A DNA stretch of 64,000 nucleotides from an uncultured Alistipes sp. (GTDB taxonomy: Bacteria > Bacteroidota > Bacteroidia > Bacteroidales > Rikenellaceae): the NCBI RefSeq assembly GCF_910580175.1, contig NZ_CAJTXD010000001.1:349552-413551 (forward strand), given 5' to 3'. Shown in pieces: positions 9,017 through 18,317 of this stretch. Under the pieces are notes generated by a model. It had not been told where the DNA came from and did no database searches. It saw only the letters and a program-made list of their open reading frames with translations. Position 1 is the stretch's first letter. The number at the start of each line of letters is the position of its first letter. Both the position numbers and the translations under genes were made by a program.

Positions 9017-9420
9017 CAGTTTGCCGTTGTCGCCAAAATCAACTTGTAGCCGTTGTCCTTGGCAATGTTCATCACCTTGACCACCTCGTCGACCGCCACG
9101 GTCTTGTCGCAATGCAGCGACACGGTGGCCTCCTGCTGCCCGTCGAGCCGCGAACGCAGCGCCTGCTCGACGCCCCGGATGCCGTCGACGCGATCCAATT
9201 CCACATAATAATTATAGGAATTGCCGCTCTGTTGGATGGATACGGTAGTCATAGCCTTGTCCTTGAGCTGGTTGGAACTCTTGGGCAGCATCAGTTTCAA
9301 GGCGTTGGGGTTGATGAGCGTCGTTGCGATCAACAGAAACAACAACAACAGGAACATCAAGTCGGTCATCGACGAAGCCGAAAACGACTTGTCGACTTTC
9401 GAACCATGTTTGATAGCCAT
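9016..9420 (-). CDS. exbD: Biopolymer transport protein ExbD/TolR
   Basis: Proton-channel subunit of the TonB motor. The 134-aa protein has a cytosolic N-terminus, then a single membrane helix (SMTDLMFLLLLFLLIATTLI) with the essential acidic residue in SMTDLMF, and a periplasmic domain ending in NIAKDNGYKLILATTAN. Length matches the family. Its stop overlaps the tonB start by one base and it begins 6 bp after exbB, implying translational coupling in one operon. Confidence 0.94.
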   Translation of the reverse strand: MAIKHGSKVDKSFSASSMTDLMFLLLLFLLIATTLINPNALKLMLPKSSNQLKDKAMTTVSIQQSGNSYNYYVELDRVDGIRGVEQALRSRLDGQQEATVSLHCDKTVAVDEVVKVMNIAKDNGYKLILATTAN

Positions 9421-9426
9421 AACGAA

Positions 9427-10101
9427 CTACTTTTGAACGGGTTGATTCAAAATATCCATGAACGCGATCGAATTGGCCTCCATGCGGAACACCAGCTTCT
9501 CGATGCGCGCCACCAAGTAGTTGTAACCGAAGTAGGCGGGGATGCCGACCAGCAGACCCATCACGGTGGTAACCATGGCGACATACATACCGTGCGAAAG
9601 CAACCCCAAGTCGACCGTACCGCCGGCGGCGGACATATCCATGAAAGTTTGCACCATGCCCAGCACCGTGCCGAGGAAACCGATCATCGGCGCACCGCCA
9701 GCGATCGTGGCCAGGAACGGCAGACCGTTCTCCAACTTCGACACTTCGAGGTTGGCGACGTTCTCGATGGCCGTCTGAACATCGCTCATCGGCCGCCCGA
9801 TGCGTCCGATACCTTTCTCGATCATGCGGGCGACGGGCGTGTCGGTCTTCTTGCACAAGTTGATGGCCACGGCGATCTTGCCGTCGGAAATGTAATCACG
9901 GATGCGATTCATGAAATTCATGTCCAACACCGAAGCCTTGCGGATGGCCATGAAACGCTCCACGAAGATGAAGATCGTCACACCGCCCAATGCCAACAGC
10001 GGCCACATCAACCAACCGCCCTTGGTAAACAAAGTCCACAACCCCATACGGGTTTCCTCGCTCATGACCACTCCCTCGGCGGCCTGCAAAAAAGTCATCA
10101 T
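9427..10101 (-). CDS. exbB: MotA/TolQ/ExbB proton channel protein
   Basis: First gene of the exbB-exbD-tonB operon. The 224-aa protein has three hydrophobic segments in the ExbB pattern: one near residues 30-48 (LMWPLLALGGVTIFIFVERF) and two in the C-terminal half (LPFLATIAGGAPMIGFLGTV and GMYVAMVTTVMGLLVGIPAY). The GxxPxxGxLGTV signature of the family is present as GGAPMIGFLGTVLGM. Start is at a double Met; the second (10098) is an equal choice. ExbB forms the pentamer around the ExbD helices in the inner membrane. Confidence 0.94.
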   Translation of the reverse strand: MMTFLQAAEGVVMSEETRMGLWTLFTKGGWLMWPLLALGGVTIFIFVERFMAIRKASVLDMNFMNRIRDYISDGKIAVAINLCKKTDTPVARMIEKGIGRIGRPMSDVQTAIENVANLEVSKLENGLPFLATIAGGAPMIGFLGTVLGMVQTFMDMSAAGGTVDLGLLSHGMYVAMVTTVMGLLVGIPAYFGYNYLVARIEKLVFRMEANSIAFMDILNQPVQK

Positions 10102-10185
10102 AGTATAAAATTTATTTAAGTTTCAAATCATAATATTTCACTCGCATCGTAATCCGGGTGCATTTTCTACGGCACCCCGGGCAGT

Positions 10186-10264
10186 GCAGCACCGGTTACC
10201 GTTCATCGTCGACCCACACCGCACCGTTCTCATCGTCCTCTCTGCCCAGCGCAGCACCGGTTAC
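10186..10264. repeat. 14-bp direct repeat at the tamB 3' end
   Basis: GCAGCACCGGTTAC occurs at 10186-10199, spanning the tamB stop, and again at 10251-10264 inside the charged tail, 65 bp apart. Because 65 is not a multiple of three, the two copies are read in different frames. This suggests a small duplication or slippage near the gene end. Confidence 0.5.
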
Positions 10265-13200
10265 GGCTTCTTTCTCCGCACTCCGTCGCTCTTCTTTCTC
10301 GGCCCTGCGGGCTGCGCGGCGGGCTTGGCGCTTTTTGTTGGTAAAGCGTTCCCGCACCCGGCGGCGCAGATCGCGGAAATTATTGAAATCCTCCTTATAA
10401 TAGATTCCGATGCCGGTCTCCTGCAAACCCTGGTTCTCGTCGAAACGGTCGATGGTCTGGGTAAAGGCCCTCAACTTGAGCGCACCGGCCCGGTCGATCA
10501 GGTAGGTAACATAGGCCTCGCCCATGAAGTTGGAGACCTCCGAGTTGCTTACGGCCTGCTTGTTGTCGATCAGATAATTGCCTTCGAGTTCGACGATCAG
10601 ACGGTCGTCGATCAGGCTTTTGGAAAGCCCGAAATCGACCTCCTCGCCCGTCAGTTCGGAGCGGGGACGGTAGCGGATCATGAGGTTGTAGTCGCTCAAC
10701 GAAAGCAGGTTGCTCAACTGGTTGGAGAGGAACTCCAGCCCCGTGGCAGCCGACACCGAAGCGCCGATGTTGGAGCTGGCGGCGGCATTGTTCTCGGCCA
10801 GGAAACTATTGAACAACAAGAGGTAGAGGAACTGCATGTTGACCGACTCGGGCGTCGCCAGCGCATTGGCGATGAGGGTCTGCGTCTCGGGATCGGAGGC
10901 GGGAACATGGACGTCGAACGTGACCTCGGGATTCGAAAGCCGCTCGCCCAGATGGATGACGCACTCCACGGGCACCGACCGGTCGGTGGAGAGCTTGTCG
11001 GTAGTGCCCTGCAAAAGCGGCTGCAACGACGCCTTGAGCTTGTAAACGGCGTCGATGTCGAGCAAGGCGTTCATCGGCCCGCCAGTCCATTGGATCGAAG
11101 AACCGTTTTCGATGGTAAAACGCTTGTTGATGATGTTCTGCAACGAAAGCAGGTAGCTACCCTCGCGGATCGTATAATCGCCGTACATTTCGAAGACGTT
11201 CGAACGGGGGTTGATCTGCAAATTGAGCGTACCGTCGCCACGGGCCTTTACCGTATTGCCCGACACGGCCAGCTCGACTTCCACGTTGGGCCGCACGTCG
11301 AGCGCCAAGGCAATATCCATGCGGTTGCCGTCGACCGACTTCTGACGCCGCTTGCGCTCGAACGACAATTTCTTGCGCATGACCTGATCGAGCGTATCGA
11401 CGGAGACGGGTTTCTCGAAAACCACGAAATCGGCATAGGAGATGTTCGACTTGCTGGAAAGCGGCATCGAGAAATAGGAATCCCCCTCGGTCGACGCGGC
11501 GATGTCCATGCCGACCTGCCCCTTGTCGCCCTTGATGCGGGCCATGCCCGAAGCATAGACCCGGCCGTAGAAGAAATCGTTGTCCTCGGCCGACGTGTCG
11601 AGCACCAGCATTTCGTTGGGCGCCACACGCAGGTCGTAGGCGATGTTGGAAAGATGTTGCAGGTTGAGATCGATGTCCAGACGTCCGCGGTTGCCCTCGG
11701 GATCGAAGACGGGCACGCCGGAAGCTCGGAAACGGTTGCCCGTCACGTCGAGCACCGCTTCGGGCACCGAATAAGTTACCTGCGTGAAATCGACCGTCGT
11801 GGCGAGACCGCTCACGCGGATCGTACCGCTCAGATCGGCGTTGCGATGCTCGCCCCGCAATACCAGATCGGCCGAAGCCATTCCCCGGGTCGAGGAGACG
11901 ACACCCGCAAGCACGGGGTCGAGCAACCCCATGTCGAGACTATCCGCATCGAACCGGGCATAATAACGCATCCGGTCGGGCGCAAAATAACCCCGCACCA
12001 CCGTATCGCCTTTCATCCGGTCGGCGATCGACACCCTGGCGCGGTTGCGGGCGAAATCCCACTGCGATGTCAGCCGCAGGGGCGGCGCAGGAATGTCGTT
12101 GACCTCCACGCTGTCGAACAAGATGTCGGCCCGGAACTCGCCGCCGCGCAAAACCGACTTCATGGTAGCCCCGCCGTTGGTGCGCCCCTCGATCGCATAC
12201 CCCATGCGCGAGGCGACTTGGGTAAAGGGCGCCAAGTCGAAGTTGCGCAGACGCAGCGTTACCGAATCGTCGCGGCTGCGCGAAGCGATGCCGTTGAGCG
12301 CCAGGCTCTGGTCGCCGCTCAAAACCAGAAAACGATCGACAACGATGCGTGCCGTGTCGATCTGCATCTTATCGGCGAAAATCTGCCACCGCTTGTCGCC
12401 CCGCGTGACGTACGAAGGCAGAATCCGCAGATCGACAAGCTGCCCGCCCTCCGCCTTGTCGTGGGTCTCGGCACGCAAGCCGATCAACCCGGAAAACCGC
12501 CGCACCGTATCCTCGAAGCCGGTCGACAACTGCATGGTGTTCTGCCGGGCACCGCCCGTGACCGAGAGATGAGGCAAATGCAGCGAACCGGCATAGAGAT
12601 CTTCGGCCGAAGCGTAGACCGTGAGCGAATCGCCGCGGTTGGAAGCGTTGACATTGAGCCGTGTTGCCAACAGCCGCTTGCGCTCCACATACTCGGCGGC
12701 AGCCTTGAGCGAGAGTTTGTCGCTGGCCGGATTGAAAAGCAGCTGCAACGAAGCCCCGTCGGCGATCTGCAACCCGGGCGATACGGCGTCGGCCACCGGA
12801 TTGAAATCGCGGATATGCACCGAGAGCAACGAATAATCATCGGCCACGGCAGTTTCATGGGCCGCTCCGGAAACCCGGCGCGCCCCCTTGCCGATCAACG
12901 GCAGGTATTTCCAGGCGCTCTCGCCCAAATAACGGAACACCGTGCGGTAACTGGTCTTCGACCGGAAAGTGACATCGGCGAAATCGGAACGCAACTCGAC
13001 GAACTTGCTGTGGGCCGAATTCTCGCCCGTGATCTCGATGCTACGCGAATCGACCGACTTGTCGTTATAACGATACGAAGCGTCCGTGACGCGGATAACG
13101 CCGTTCAGATCGTCGAGCGACCGGCCGCTGGCGTTGGCCTCGACATGGGCCGCGAGCACCGACACCGAATCGCGGGGATTGATATGCAGGGCCGCCAGGT

Positions 13201-14791
13201 CGGCGCGCCGCAGATCGAGCGTGAAGTCGTAACGCGGAATCGAACCGTTGAAATCGACGGCCCCCAGGAAGTCGAAGTCGAGGTTGGGGTCGCGCGCCGT
13301 GACCAGACCGTCGAACCCGCGGTTGCGCAACCGGCCGTCGAGCCGCAGCGAATCGTAGGTGTAACCATTGAATTCGAAGTGCGCAATGTTGCCCTGCACA
13401 TTGGCATCGGTCATGCCGCGCCCCACCGAACCGTCGAGCGAAGCCGTGAGCGAAGCTCCGCCCAACAGCGTGCGGCGGCCGAGCAAGGCGCCCAACTGGA
13501 AATCGCGCGTGGCCAGGGTGCCCTGCAACCGGTTGCGCCCCCCGCCCAGAGGCTTCATAGCCAGGTCGATATCGGCGTCTCCGACCTGCGACGACAATGC
13601 GGACTGCAAGTCGAACGACGAGAGCGAACCCTCGAACCGCAACCGCAGTCCGATGCGTCCGGCCCGCCCGAACATGGCGGACAGATTGGCCGGCAAGGGG
13701 TGCCGGGCGATGTCGCGGGCGAAAGCCTCGATATCGTGGGCCGCAGTAGTCAGCCGGGGAATATCGAGATCGAACGACGCGGTGCGGATATCGGGCAGGC
13801 CCACGATCCGGGCCTCGGCAGACAACGAAGTCTCGTGCCCGATCCGCAAACTGCGGATCGCAGCGCTGAAATCGGCGACCTCGCCGGCGACCGCAGCATC
13901 GATATCGCTCAAGACGGTATGCCACTCGCGGAGCTTGGGCGCGAAGTAAGCGATATCGTCGGTCGCCACCGAAGTGTTGCGCAAGACACCGTCCAACCGC
14001 ACCAGCCCGACGAAATCCTTGTAATCGGCCCACGAATTGCCGACCAGCGAAATGTAGGGGATCGACACGTGCGACCGCTCGGTAAGGATCGAAGCGTCCT
14101 CGAAACCGAGACAACCGTTGGTCAGGTAGAAGCGGCCGGACAACCGGTCGAGCACGAAACCGCTGCGCTCGCGTGCCGAAAACGAACCGATGGTGGTATG
14201 GATGGTCTGGCCGTCGATCGTGAAGTCGTCGACATGGGCCACGATGTCGTAAAGGTGCATGTGCCCGAAGTCGATGCCGAACGGCGGATCGCGCCGCACC
14301 TGCCGCTCCAGGCACAACTCCATATCCTGGATCGAAGCCTTGCGGACGGCAAGGCTGAAATTGCCTTTCTTGGGACGGTCGGGATCGGAAATGCGGTTGA
14401 TGATCTGCTTGATGTTCATCTCCCCGTCGGGCGTCTCGCGCAAACAGAGCTTCGCACCGACGATTTCGCCGCGGCTGAGCGTCACGCCGCCGCCGAAAAG
14501 GCCCAGACCGGTCACGTAAGCGTCGAGCCGGTCGACGTAAAAGAGCGTATCGCGCTGGTAATCCTCGACGTAGAAACCGTCGATCTTGACCTTGCCCAAC
14601 AAGCCGATGTTGACCCTGCGGATGGCGATTGTGGTCTCCAACTTGTCGGAGATCGCCTCCACGGCTTTCTGCACCACGAAATTCTGCACAGCGGGAATAT
14701 CCAGCAACAACGAAACGCTGACCGGCAGGACGACCGCCAACAAAACGATCGCCGAGAACACCTTTCCCAATATTTTTATACCTTTGTGCAC
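10196..14791 (-). CDS. tamB: TamB-like translocation/assembly module protein (DUF490)
   Basis: A 1531-aa AsmA/TamB-family protein anchored in the inner membrane and spanning the periplasm as a long beta-taco, implicated in envelope lipid transfer and outer-membrane biogenesis. It starts with GTG at 14791 (MHKGIKILGKVFSAIVLLAV), giving a single N-terminal membrane helix. A long repetitive beta-rich body follows, and the C-terminal DUF490/TamB domain is seen from about residue 1100 (NISYADFVVFEKPVS, RSNVFEMYGDYTIREGSYLL, GLEFLSNQLSNLL, DYNLMIRYRPRSELTG). The extreme C-terminus is a charged Arg/Glu-rich tail. Its promoter is shared, head to head, with tsaD. A Bacteroidetes TamB is usually 1400-1700 aa. 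Confidence 0.9.
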   Translation of the reverse strand: MHKGIKILGKVFSAIVLLAVVLPVSVSLLLDIPAVQNFVVQKAVEAISDKLETTIAIRRVNIGLLGKVKIDGFYVEDYQRDTLFYVDRLDAYVTGLGLFGGGVTLSRGEIVGAKLCLRETPDGEMNIKQIINRISDPDRPKKGNFSLAVRKASIQDMELCLERQVRRDPPFGIDFGHMHLYDIVAHVDDFTIDGQTIHTTIGSFSARERSGFVLDRLSGRFYLTNGCLGFEDASILTERSHVSIPYISLVGNSWADYKDFVGLVRLDGVLRNTSVATDDIAYFAPKLREWHTVLSDIDAAVAGEVADFSAAIRSLRIGHETSLSAEARIVGLPDIRTASFDLDIPRLTTAAHDIEAFARDIARHPLPANLSAMFGRAGRIGLRLRFEGSLSSFDLQSALSSQVGDADIDLAMKPLGGGRNRLQGTLATRDFQLGALLGRRTLLGGASLTASLDGSVGRGMTDANVQGNIAHFEFNGYTYDSLRLDGRLRNRGFDGLVTARDPNLDFDFLGAVDFNGSIPRYDFTLDLRRADLAALHINPRDSVSVLAAHVEANASGRSLDDLNGVIRVTDASYRYNDKSVDSRSIEITGENSAHSKFVELRSDFADVTFRSKTSYRTVFRYLGESAWKYLPLIGKGARRVSGAAHETAVADDYSLLSVHIRDFNPVADAVSPGLQIADGASLQLLFNPASDKLSLKAAAEYVERKRLLATRLNVNASNRGDSLTVYASAEDLYAGSLHLPHLSVTGGARQNTMQLSTGFEDTVRRFSGLIGLRAETHDKAEGGQLVDLRILPSYVTRGDKRWQIFADKMQIDTARIVVDRFLVLSGDQSLALNGIASRSRDDSVTLRLRNFDLAPFTQVASRMGYAIEGRTNGGATMKSVLRGGEFRADILFDSVEVNDIPAPPLRLTSQWDFARNRARVSIADRMKGDTVVRGYFAPDRMRYYARFDADSLDMGLLDPVLAGVVSSTRGMASADLVLRGEHRNADLSGTIRVSGLATTVDFTQVTYSVPEAVLDVTGNRFRASGVPVFDPEGNRGRLDIDLNLQHLSNIAYDLRVAPNEMLVLDTSAEDNDFFYGRVYASGMARIKGDKGQVGMDIAASTEGDSYFSMPLSSKSNISYADFVVFEKPVSVDTLDQVMRKKLSFERKRRQKSVDGNRMDIALALDVRPNVEVELAVSGNTVKARGDGTLNLQINPRSNVFEMYGDYTIREGSYLLSLQNIINKRFTIENGSSIQWTGGPMNALLDIDAVYKLKASLQPLLQGTTDKLSTDRSVPVECVIHLGERLSNPEVTFDVHVPASDPETQTLIANALATPESVNMQFLYLLLFNSFLAENNAAASSNIGASVSAATGLEFLSNQLSNLLSLSDYNLMIRYRPRSELTGEEVDFGLSKSLIDDRLIVELEGNYLIDNKQAVSNSEVSNFMGEAYVTYLIDRAGALKLRAFTQTIDRFDENQGLQETGIGIYYKEDFNNFRDLRRRVRERFTNKKRQARRAARRAEKEERRSAEKEAVTGAALGREDDENGAVWVDDER

Positions 14792-14818
14792 GAATAGCCG
14801 TTATAACCTGCAAATTTA
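14779..14818. promoter_or_regulatory. Overlapping divergent promoters of tamB and tsaD
   Basis: Plus strand: TACCTTTG at 14779-14786, directed at tsaD (ATG 14848). Minus strand: TAAATTTG at 14818-14811, directed at tamB (GTG 14791). Both match the -7 TAnnTTTG element. The elements face each other, so the first bases of the two transcripts would be antisense. The -33 elements are not clear. Confidence 0.55.
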
Positions 14819-14847
14819 ACTATTTTAGTTAAAAAACGAAAAACCGG

Positions 14848-15870
14848 ATGGATATTACAATACTGGGCATCGAATCGTCGTGCGACGACACGTCGGCCGC
14901 CGTACTGCGCGACAACCGCCTGCTGTCGAACGTCATCGCCTCGCAGGCCGTGCATGTGAAATACGGCGGCGTGATTCCCGAACTGGCCTCGCGCGCCCAC
15001 CAGCAGAACATCGTGCCGGTGGTCGACACGGCGCTGCGCGAAGCAGGCGTGGCGGCGTCGGAAATCGACGCCATAGCTTTCACGCGCGGCCCCGGTCTGG
15101 TCGGCTCGCTGCTGGTGGGAGTATCGTTCGCCAAGGGACTCTCGATCGCCCGCAACATCCCGCTGGTGGAGGTCAACCATTTGCAGGGACATATCCTCTC
15201 GCACTTCATCGACCTGCCCGACCAAGAGCTGCCCCATCCGGAGTTTCCGTTCCTCTGCCTGCTGGTCAGCGGCGGCCACACGCAGATCGTGCGCGTGGAT
15301 TCGCCCCTGGAGATGCGGATCATCGGCACGACGATCGACGATGCCGCAGGCGAAGCCTTCGATAAATGTGCCAAAGTGATGGGACTCCCCTACCCCGGCG
15401 GCCCGGTAATCGACCGGCTGGCCAAGGAAGGCGACCCGGCGGCGTTCCGTTTCGCCCGTCCGCGGGTCGAGGAATGCGACTATTCGTTCTCGGGGCTGAA
15501 GACCTCGTTCCTCTACACGCTGCGCGACCGTGTGGCCGAAGACCCGGAGTTCATCGAACGGCACAAGGCCGATCTGTGCGCGTCGCTGCAACACACGATC
15601 GTCGCGATTCTGCTGGACAAACTGGTGCGGGCATCGAAACAGACGGGCATCCGCGACATCGCCATCGCGGGAGGCGTTTCGGCCAACTCGGGTCTGCGCG
15701 ACGGCATCGTGGCCGAAGGAAAGAAACGCGGCTGGCGCACGTTCCTGCCGGAATTCAAATTCACGACCGACAATGCGGCGATGATCGCCATGGCGGGCCA
15801 CTACCGCTATCGCCACGGCGACTTCTCGACACTCGACATCGCTCCCGAAGCGCGGCTGGAAGAATTATAA
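14848..15870 (+). CDS. tsaD: tRNA N6-adenosine threonylcarbamoyltransferase TsaD
   Basis: Transfers the threonylcarbamoyl group to A37 of ANN-decoding tRNAs, with TsaB and TsaE as usual partners (not in this window). The 340-aa protein opens with ILGIESSCDDTSAAVL, the ASKHA-fold phosphate loop of the family. The metal motif is NHLQGH with His111 and His115. Further conserved blocks are GPGLVGSLLVG, LLVSGGHTQIV, DDAAGEAFDK, YPGGPVIDRLA, YSFSGLKTSFLYTL and IAGGVSANSGLR. Length and motif positions match E. coli TsaD closely. It is single, convergent with the branching enzyme gene. Confidence 0.97.
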   Translation: MDITILGIESSCDDTSAAVLRDNRLLSNVIASQAVHVKYGGVIPELASRAHQQNIVPVVDTALREAGVAASEIDAIAFTRGPGLVGSLLVGVSFAKGLSIARNIPLVEVNHLQGHILSHFIDLPDQELPHPEFPFLCLLVSGGHTQIVRVDSPLEMRIIGTTIDDAAGEAFDKCAKVMGLPYPGGPVIDRLAKEGDPAAFRFARPRVEECDYSFSGLKTSFLYTLRDRVAEDPEFIERHKADLCASLQHTIVAILLDKLVRASKQTGIRDIAIAGGVSANSGLRDGIVAEGKKRGWRTFLPEFKFTTDNAAMIAMAGHYRYRHGDFSTLDIAPEARLEEL

Positions 15871-16027
15871 AGAAAAATCCGAAATTCGCCCCTTACCCCG
15901 GAGCGCCACCGATAAATTCCTTCAGGTCGGTACGAGGTGCTGCTATTCTGCGCCGATTTCCACGCGACGGCACGCTTACCATAGTCGACACCTTACCTCG
16001 CCGCTGCCGTCCCGCAAGGACTTCAGC

Positions 16028-18064
16028 TTACTCCTCCCTCAAATATACCGTGGCGGTACGCGCCGTATTGTAGATGCGGATGCGGGGATAGCGCGCGCCG
16101 TCGTCGCCCACGACGTCGAACGAGAAGTGCTCGCCGTCCATCGCCTGGCGCTGCTGACCGCCGAAGCGTTCTTCGTCGGTAGAGAGCAGGGGTATGTATT
16201 TGCCCGGCCCCTGCACGGGCAGCTCGTAGTCGGGAATCGAAGCCGTGGGATGCCAGTTGAAGACGAAAAGCAGCCGTCCGTGCGAAAAGACCATCGTCTT
16301 GTTCTGCTCGTCCATCAAAAGATTCCAGGCATAGCCGTCCGAAAGCACCTTGTACTCCTTGACCAGCCCGATCATCGCCCGGTCGAAGTCGCCGAGCCAT
16401 GAATAGCGCAGGAACCCGTTCGTCGCCAGCGACCACTGGCGCCGCGCATGGGCATAGCTCCAGCCGTTGCCCTCGCGCGGAAAGTCGATCCACTCGGGAT
16501 GGCCGAACTCGTTGCCCATGAAATTAAGGTAGGCCTGTCCGCCCGTCGAGATGGTCAGCAGGCGGATCATCTTGTGCAGGGCCATGCCGCGATCGATGAC
16601 GAGATTCTCCGACGCCCGATCCATATGGAAATACATCTCTTTGTCCATCAAGCGGAAAGCCAGCGTCTTGTCGCCCACCAACGCCTGGTCGTGCGATTCG
16701 GCGTAGGCCACGGTCTTCACTTCGGGCAGGCGGTCGGTCATGACCGACCACATCTCCCAGATGTTCCACTCCTCGTCGGGCACCTCCTTGAGATACTTGA
16801 TCCAGAAGTCGGGGATGGCCATCCCCAGGCGGTAATCGAAGCCGATGCCGCCGTCGGACTCCGGAATGCAGATGCCCGGCATGCCGCTGACGTCCTCGGC
16901 GATCGTGACGGCCGCAGGACGGAACTCGTGGACCAGCGTGTTGGCCAGCGTGAGGTAGGCGATGGCGTCGCCGTTGACCCCCGCGTCGAAGAAGCGTTCG
17001 CGGCAGTCGAAATCGACGTAGCCGTGATGATGGTAAAGCATCGACGTGACCCCGTCGAAGCGGAAGCCGTCGAAATGGAACTCGTCGAGCCAATATTTGA
17101 CGTTCGAGAGCAGGAAGTGCTGCACCTCGGGTTTGCCGTAGTCGAAGAGCTTCGAATCCCAGTAAGGCTGGTCGCCCGCAGCACCCGGCAGCGAATAATG
17201 ATGGTCGGTGCCGTCCAACTCGTTGATTCCCTCGTTGAGATTCTTCACATAGTGGGCATGCACCAAATCCATGATGACGGCCAAGCCCAGTTCGTGGGCG
17301 CGGCGGATCAGCTCTTTCAGCTCCTCGGGCGTGCCGAAGCGCGAGGAGGGAGCGAAGAAACTCGACACATGGTAGCCGAACGACCCGTAATAGGGATGCT
17401 CGGCGATGGCCATCAACTGCACGGCATTATAACCGTCGGCTTTGATGACGGGCAGAATCTTTTCGGCGAACTCGCGGTAGGTGCCCACCCCCTCGCTCTC
17501 CTGCGCCATGCCGACATGGGCCTCGTAGATCAACAGATCGCCGTTCTTCGAGGCATCGAACGCATCGCCCTGCCAGTCGAACGGCTCGGCGGGCGCCCAG
17601 AACTGCGCCGTATAATTTTTGGACTCCTCGTCCTGCACCACGCGCCGGGCATAGGCCGGGATCCGATCCCTCCACCCGTTGTCGCCGTGGACATGGAGCT
17701 TGTAGAGCGATCCGTGCGTCAGGCGGTCACGGTACATGGCCGCCGGAAAAAAGGCGCTCCACACCCCTGCGACATCGCGGTGCATGCGGATTTCGGTGCG
17801 CTGCCAATTGTTGAAATCGCCGAAGACATAGACATCGTGCGCCCCGGGCAGCCACTCGCGCAGCCACCACCCGTCGAGCAGCCCGTCCCACTGCCAACCG
17901 AAGTAACGGTAGCCGTTGGCGTAGTCGGAGAGCGAACCTGCCGTGCGGCAGATGTCGTCGATCTTCTGCCGATAACACTCCCAGCGGCGGTTCATCTCTT
18001 CTTCGACGGGGTGCAGCCATGCGTCGCGCTCGACGATGGGCAGGCGGGGTGCGTTTTTTTTCAT
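16028..18064 (-). CDS. glgB: 1,4-alpha-glucan branching enzyme (GH13, eukaryotic-type)
   Basis: Makes alpha-1,6 branches in glycogen-like storage glucan in the cytosol. The 678-aa protein has an N-terminal CBM48-like domain (LPGAHDVYVFGDFNNWQR), a GH13 TIM barrel and a C-terminal beta-sandwich. Catalytic elements are FRFDGVTSMLYHHHG (Asp nucleophile), TIAEDVSGMPG (Glu acid/base) and YAESHDQALVGDKT (Asp). The long loop and GMAIPDFWIKYLKE resemble the branching enzymes of eukaryotes and Bacteroidetes (GH13_8) more than the classical bacterial GlgB. It stands alone and diverges from the POT transporter gene. Confidence 0.92.
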   Translation of the reverse strand: MKKNAPRLPIVERDAWLHPVEEEMNRRWECYRQKIDDICRTAGSLSDYANGYRYFGWQWDGLLDGWWLREWLPGAHDVYVFGDFNNWQRTEIRMHRDVAGVWSAFFPAAMYRDRLTHGSLYKLHVHGDNGWRDRIPAYARRVVQDEESKNYTAQFWAPAEPFDWQGDAFDASKNGDLLIYEAHVGMAQESEGVGTYREFAEKILPVIKADGYNAVQLMAIAEHPYYGSFGYHVSSFFAPSSRFGTPEELKELIRRAHELGLAVIMDLVHAHYVKNLNEGINELDGTDHHYSLPGAAGDQPYWDSKLFDYGKPEVQHFLLSNVKYWLDEFHFDGFRFDGVTSMLYHHHGYVDFDCRERFFDAGVNGDAIAYLTLANTLVHEFRPAAVTIAEDVSGMPGICIPESDGGIGFDYRLGMAIPDFWIKYLKEVPDEEWNIWEMWSVMTDRLPEVKTVAYAESHDQALVGDKTLAFRLMDKEMYFHMDRASENLVIDRGMALHKMIRLLTISTGGQAYLNFMGNEFGHPEWIDFPREGNGWSYAHARRQWSLATNGFLRYSWLGDFDRAMIGLVKEYKVLSDGYAWNLLMDEQNKTMVFSHGRLLFVFNWHPTASIPDYELPVQGPGKYIPLLSTDEERFGGQQRQAMDGEHFSFDVVGDDGARYPRIRIYNTARTATVYLREE

Positions 18065-18156
18065 AGGAAGAGAGGTGTTTATACAAACATACGAATAAAC
18101 GAGGGCTAAAGCAAGCCCGCTTGCACTTTACCGAACGGAAATAGCTTCGGCACAAC

Positions 18157-18294
18157 CAAAGGTACGAATTTTTTTGCACTTCGGCACTGCCGAACAATGC
18201 AAATAAATTTTTCTATCTTTAGCTACGCCCAAGATACTCGCGCTCGGCAAAATGCAAGTAAACTTGTTTTTGCGCTCGCTTATTATTATCTTTG
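18157..18294. promoter_or_regulatory. Divergent promoter region of glgB and the POT transporter, with a 15-bp palindrome
   Basis: Minus-strand TACCTTTG at 18164-18157 serves glgB and plus-strand TATCTTTG at 18287-18294 serves the transporter; both match the -7 consensus. For the latter a CTTG at 18263-18266 is 20 nt upstream. Between them is the perfect palindrome TTCGGCACTGCCGAA (18180-18194), just upstream of the glgB -7 element, a candidate operator. Confidence 0.5.
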
Positions 18295-18317
18295 TACAAA
18301 TCGTTAAAATCAAGATT

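Noticed and set aside
10184..14797. Very long plus-strand frame opposite tamB
   Set aside because: It mirrors the tamB frame for its whole length, and the composition is that of an antisense shadow. TamB has the signal anchor and DUF490 features.
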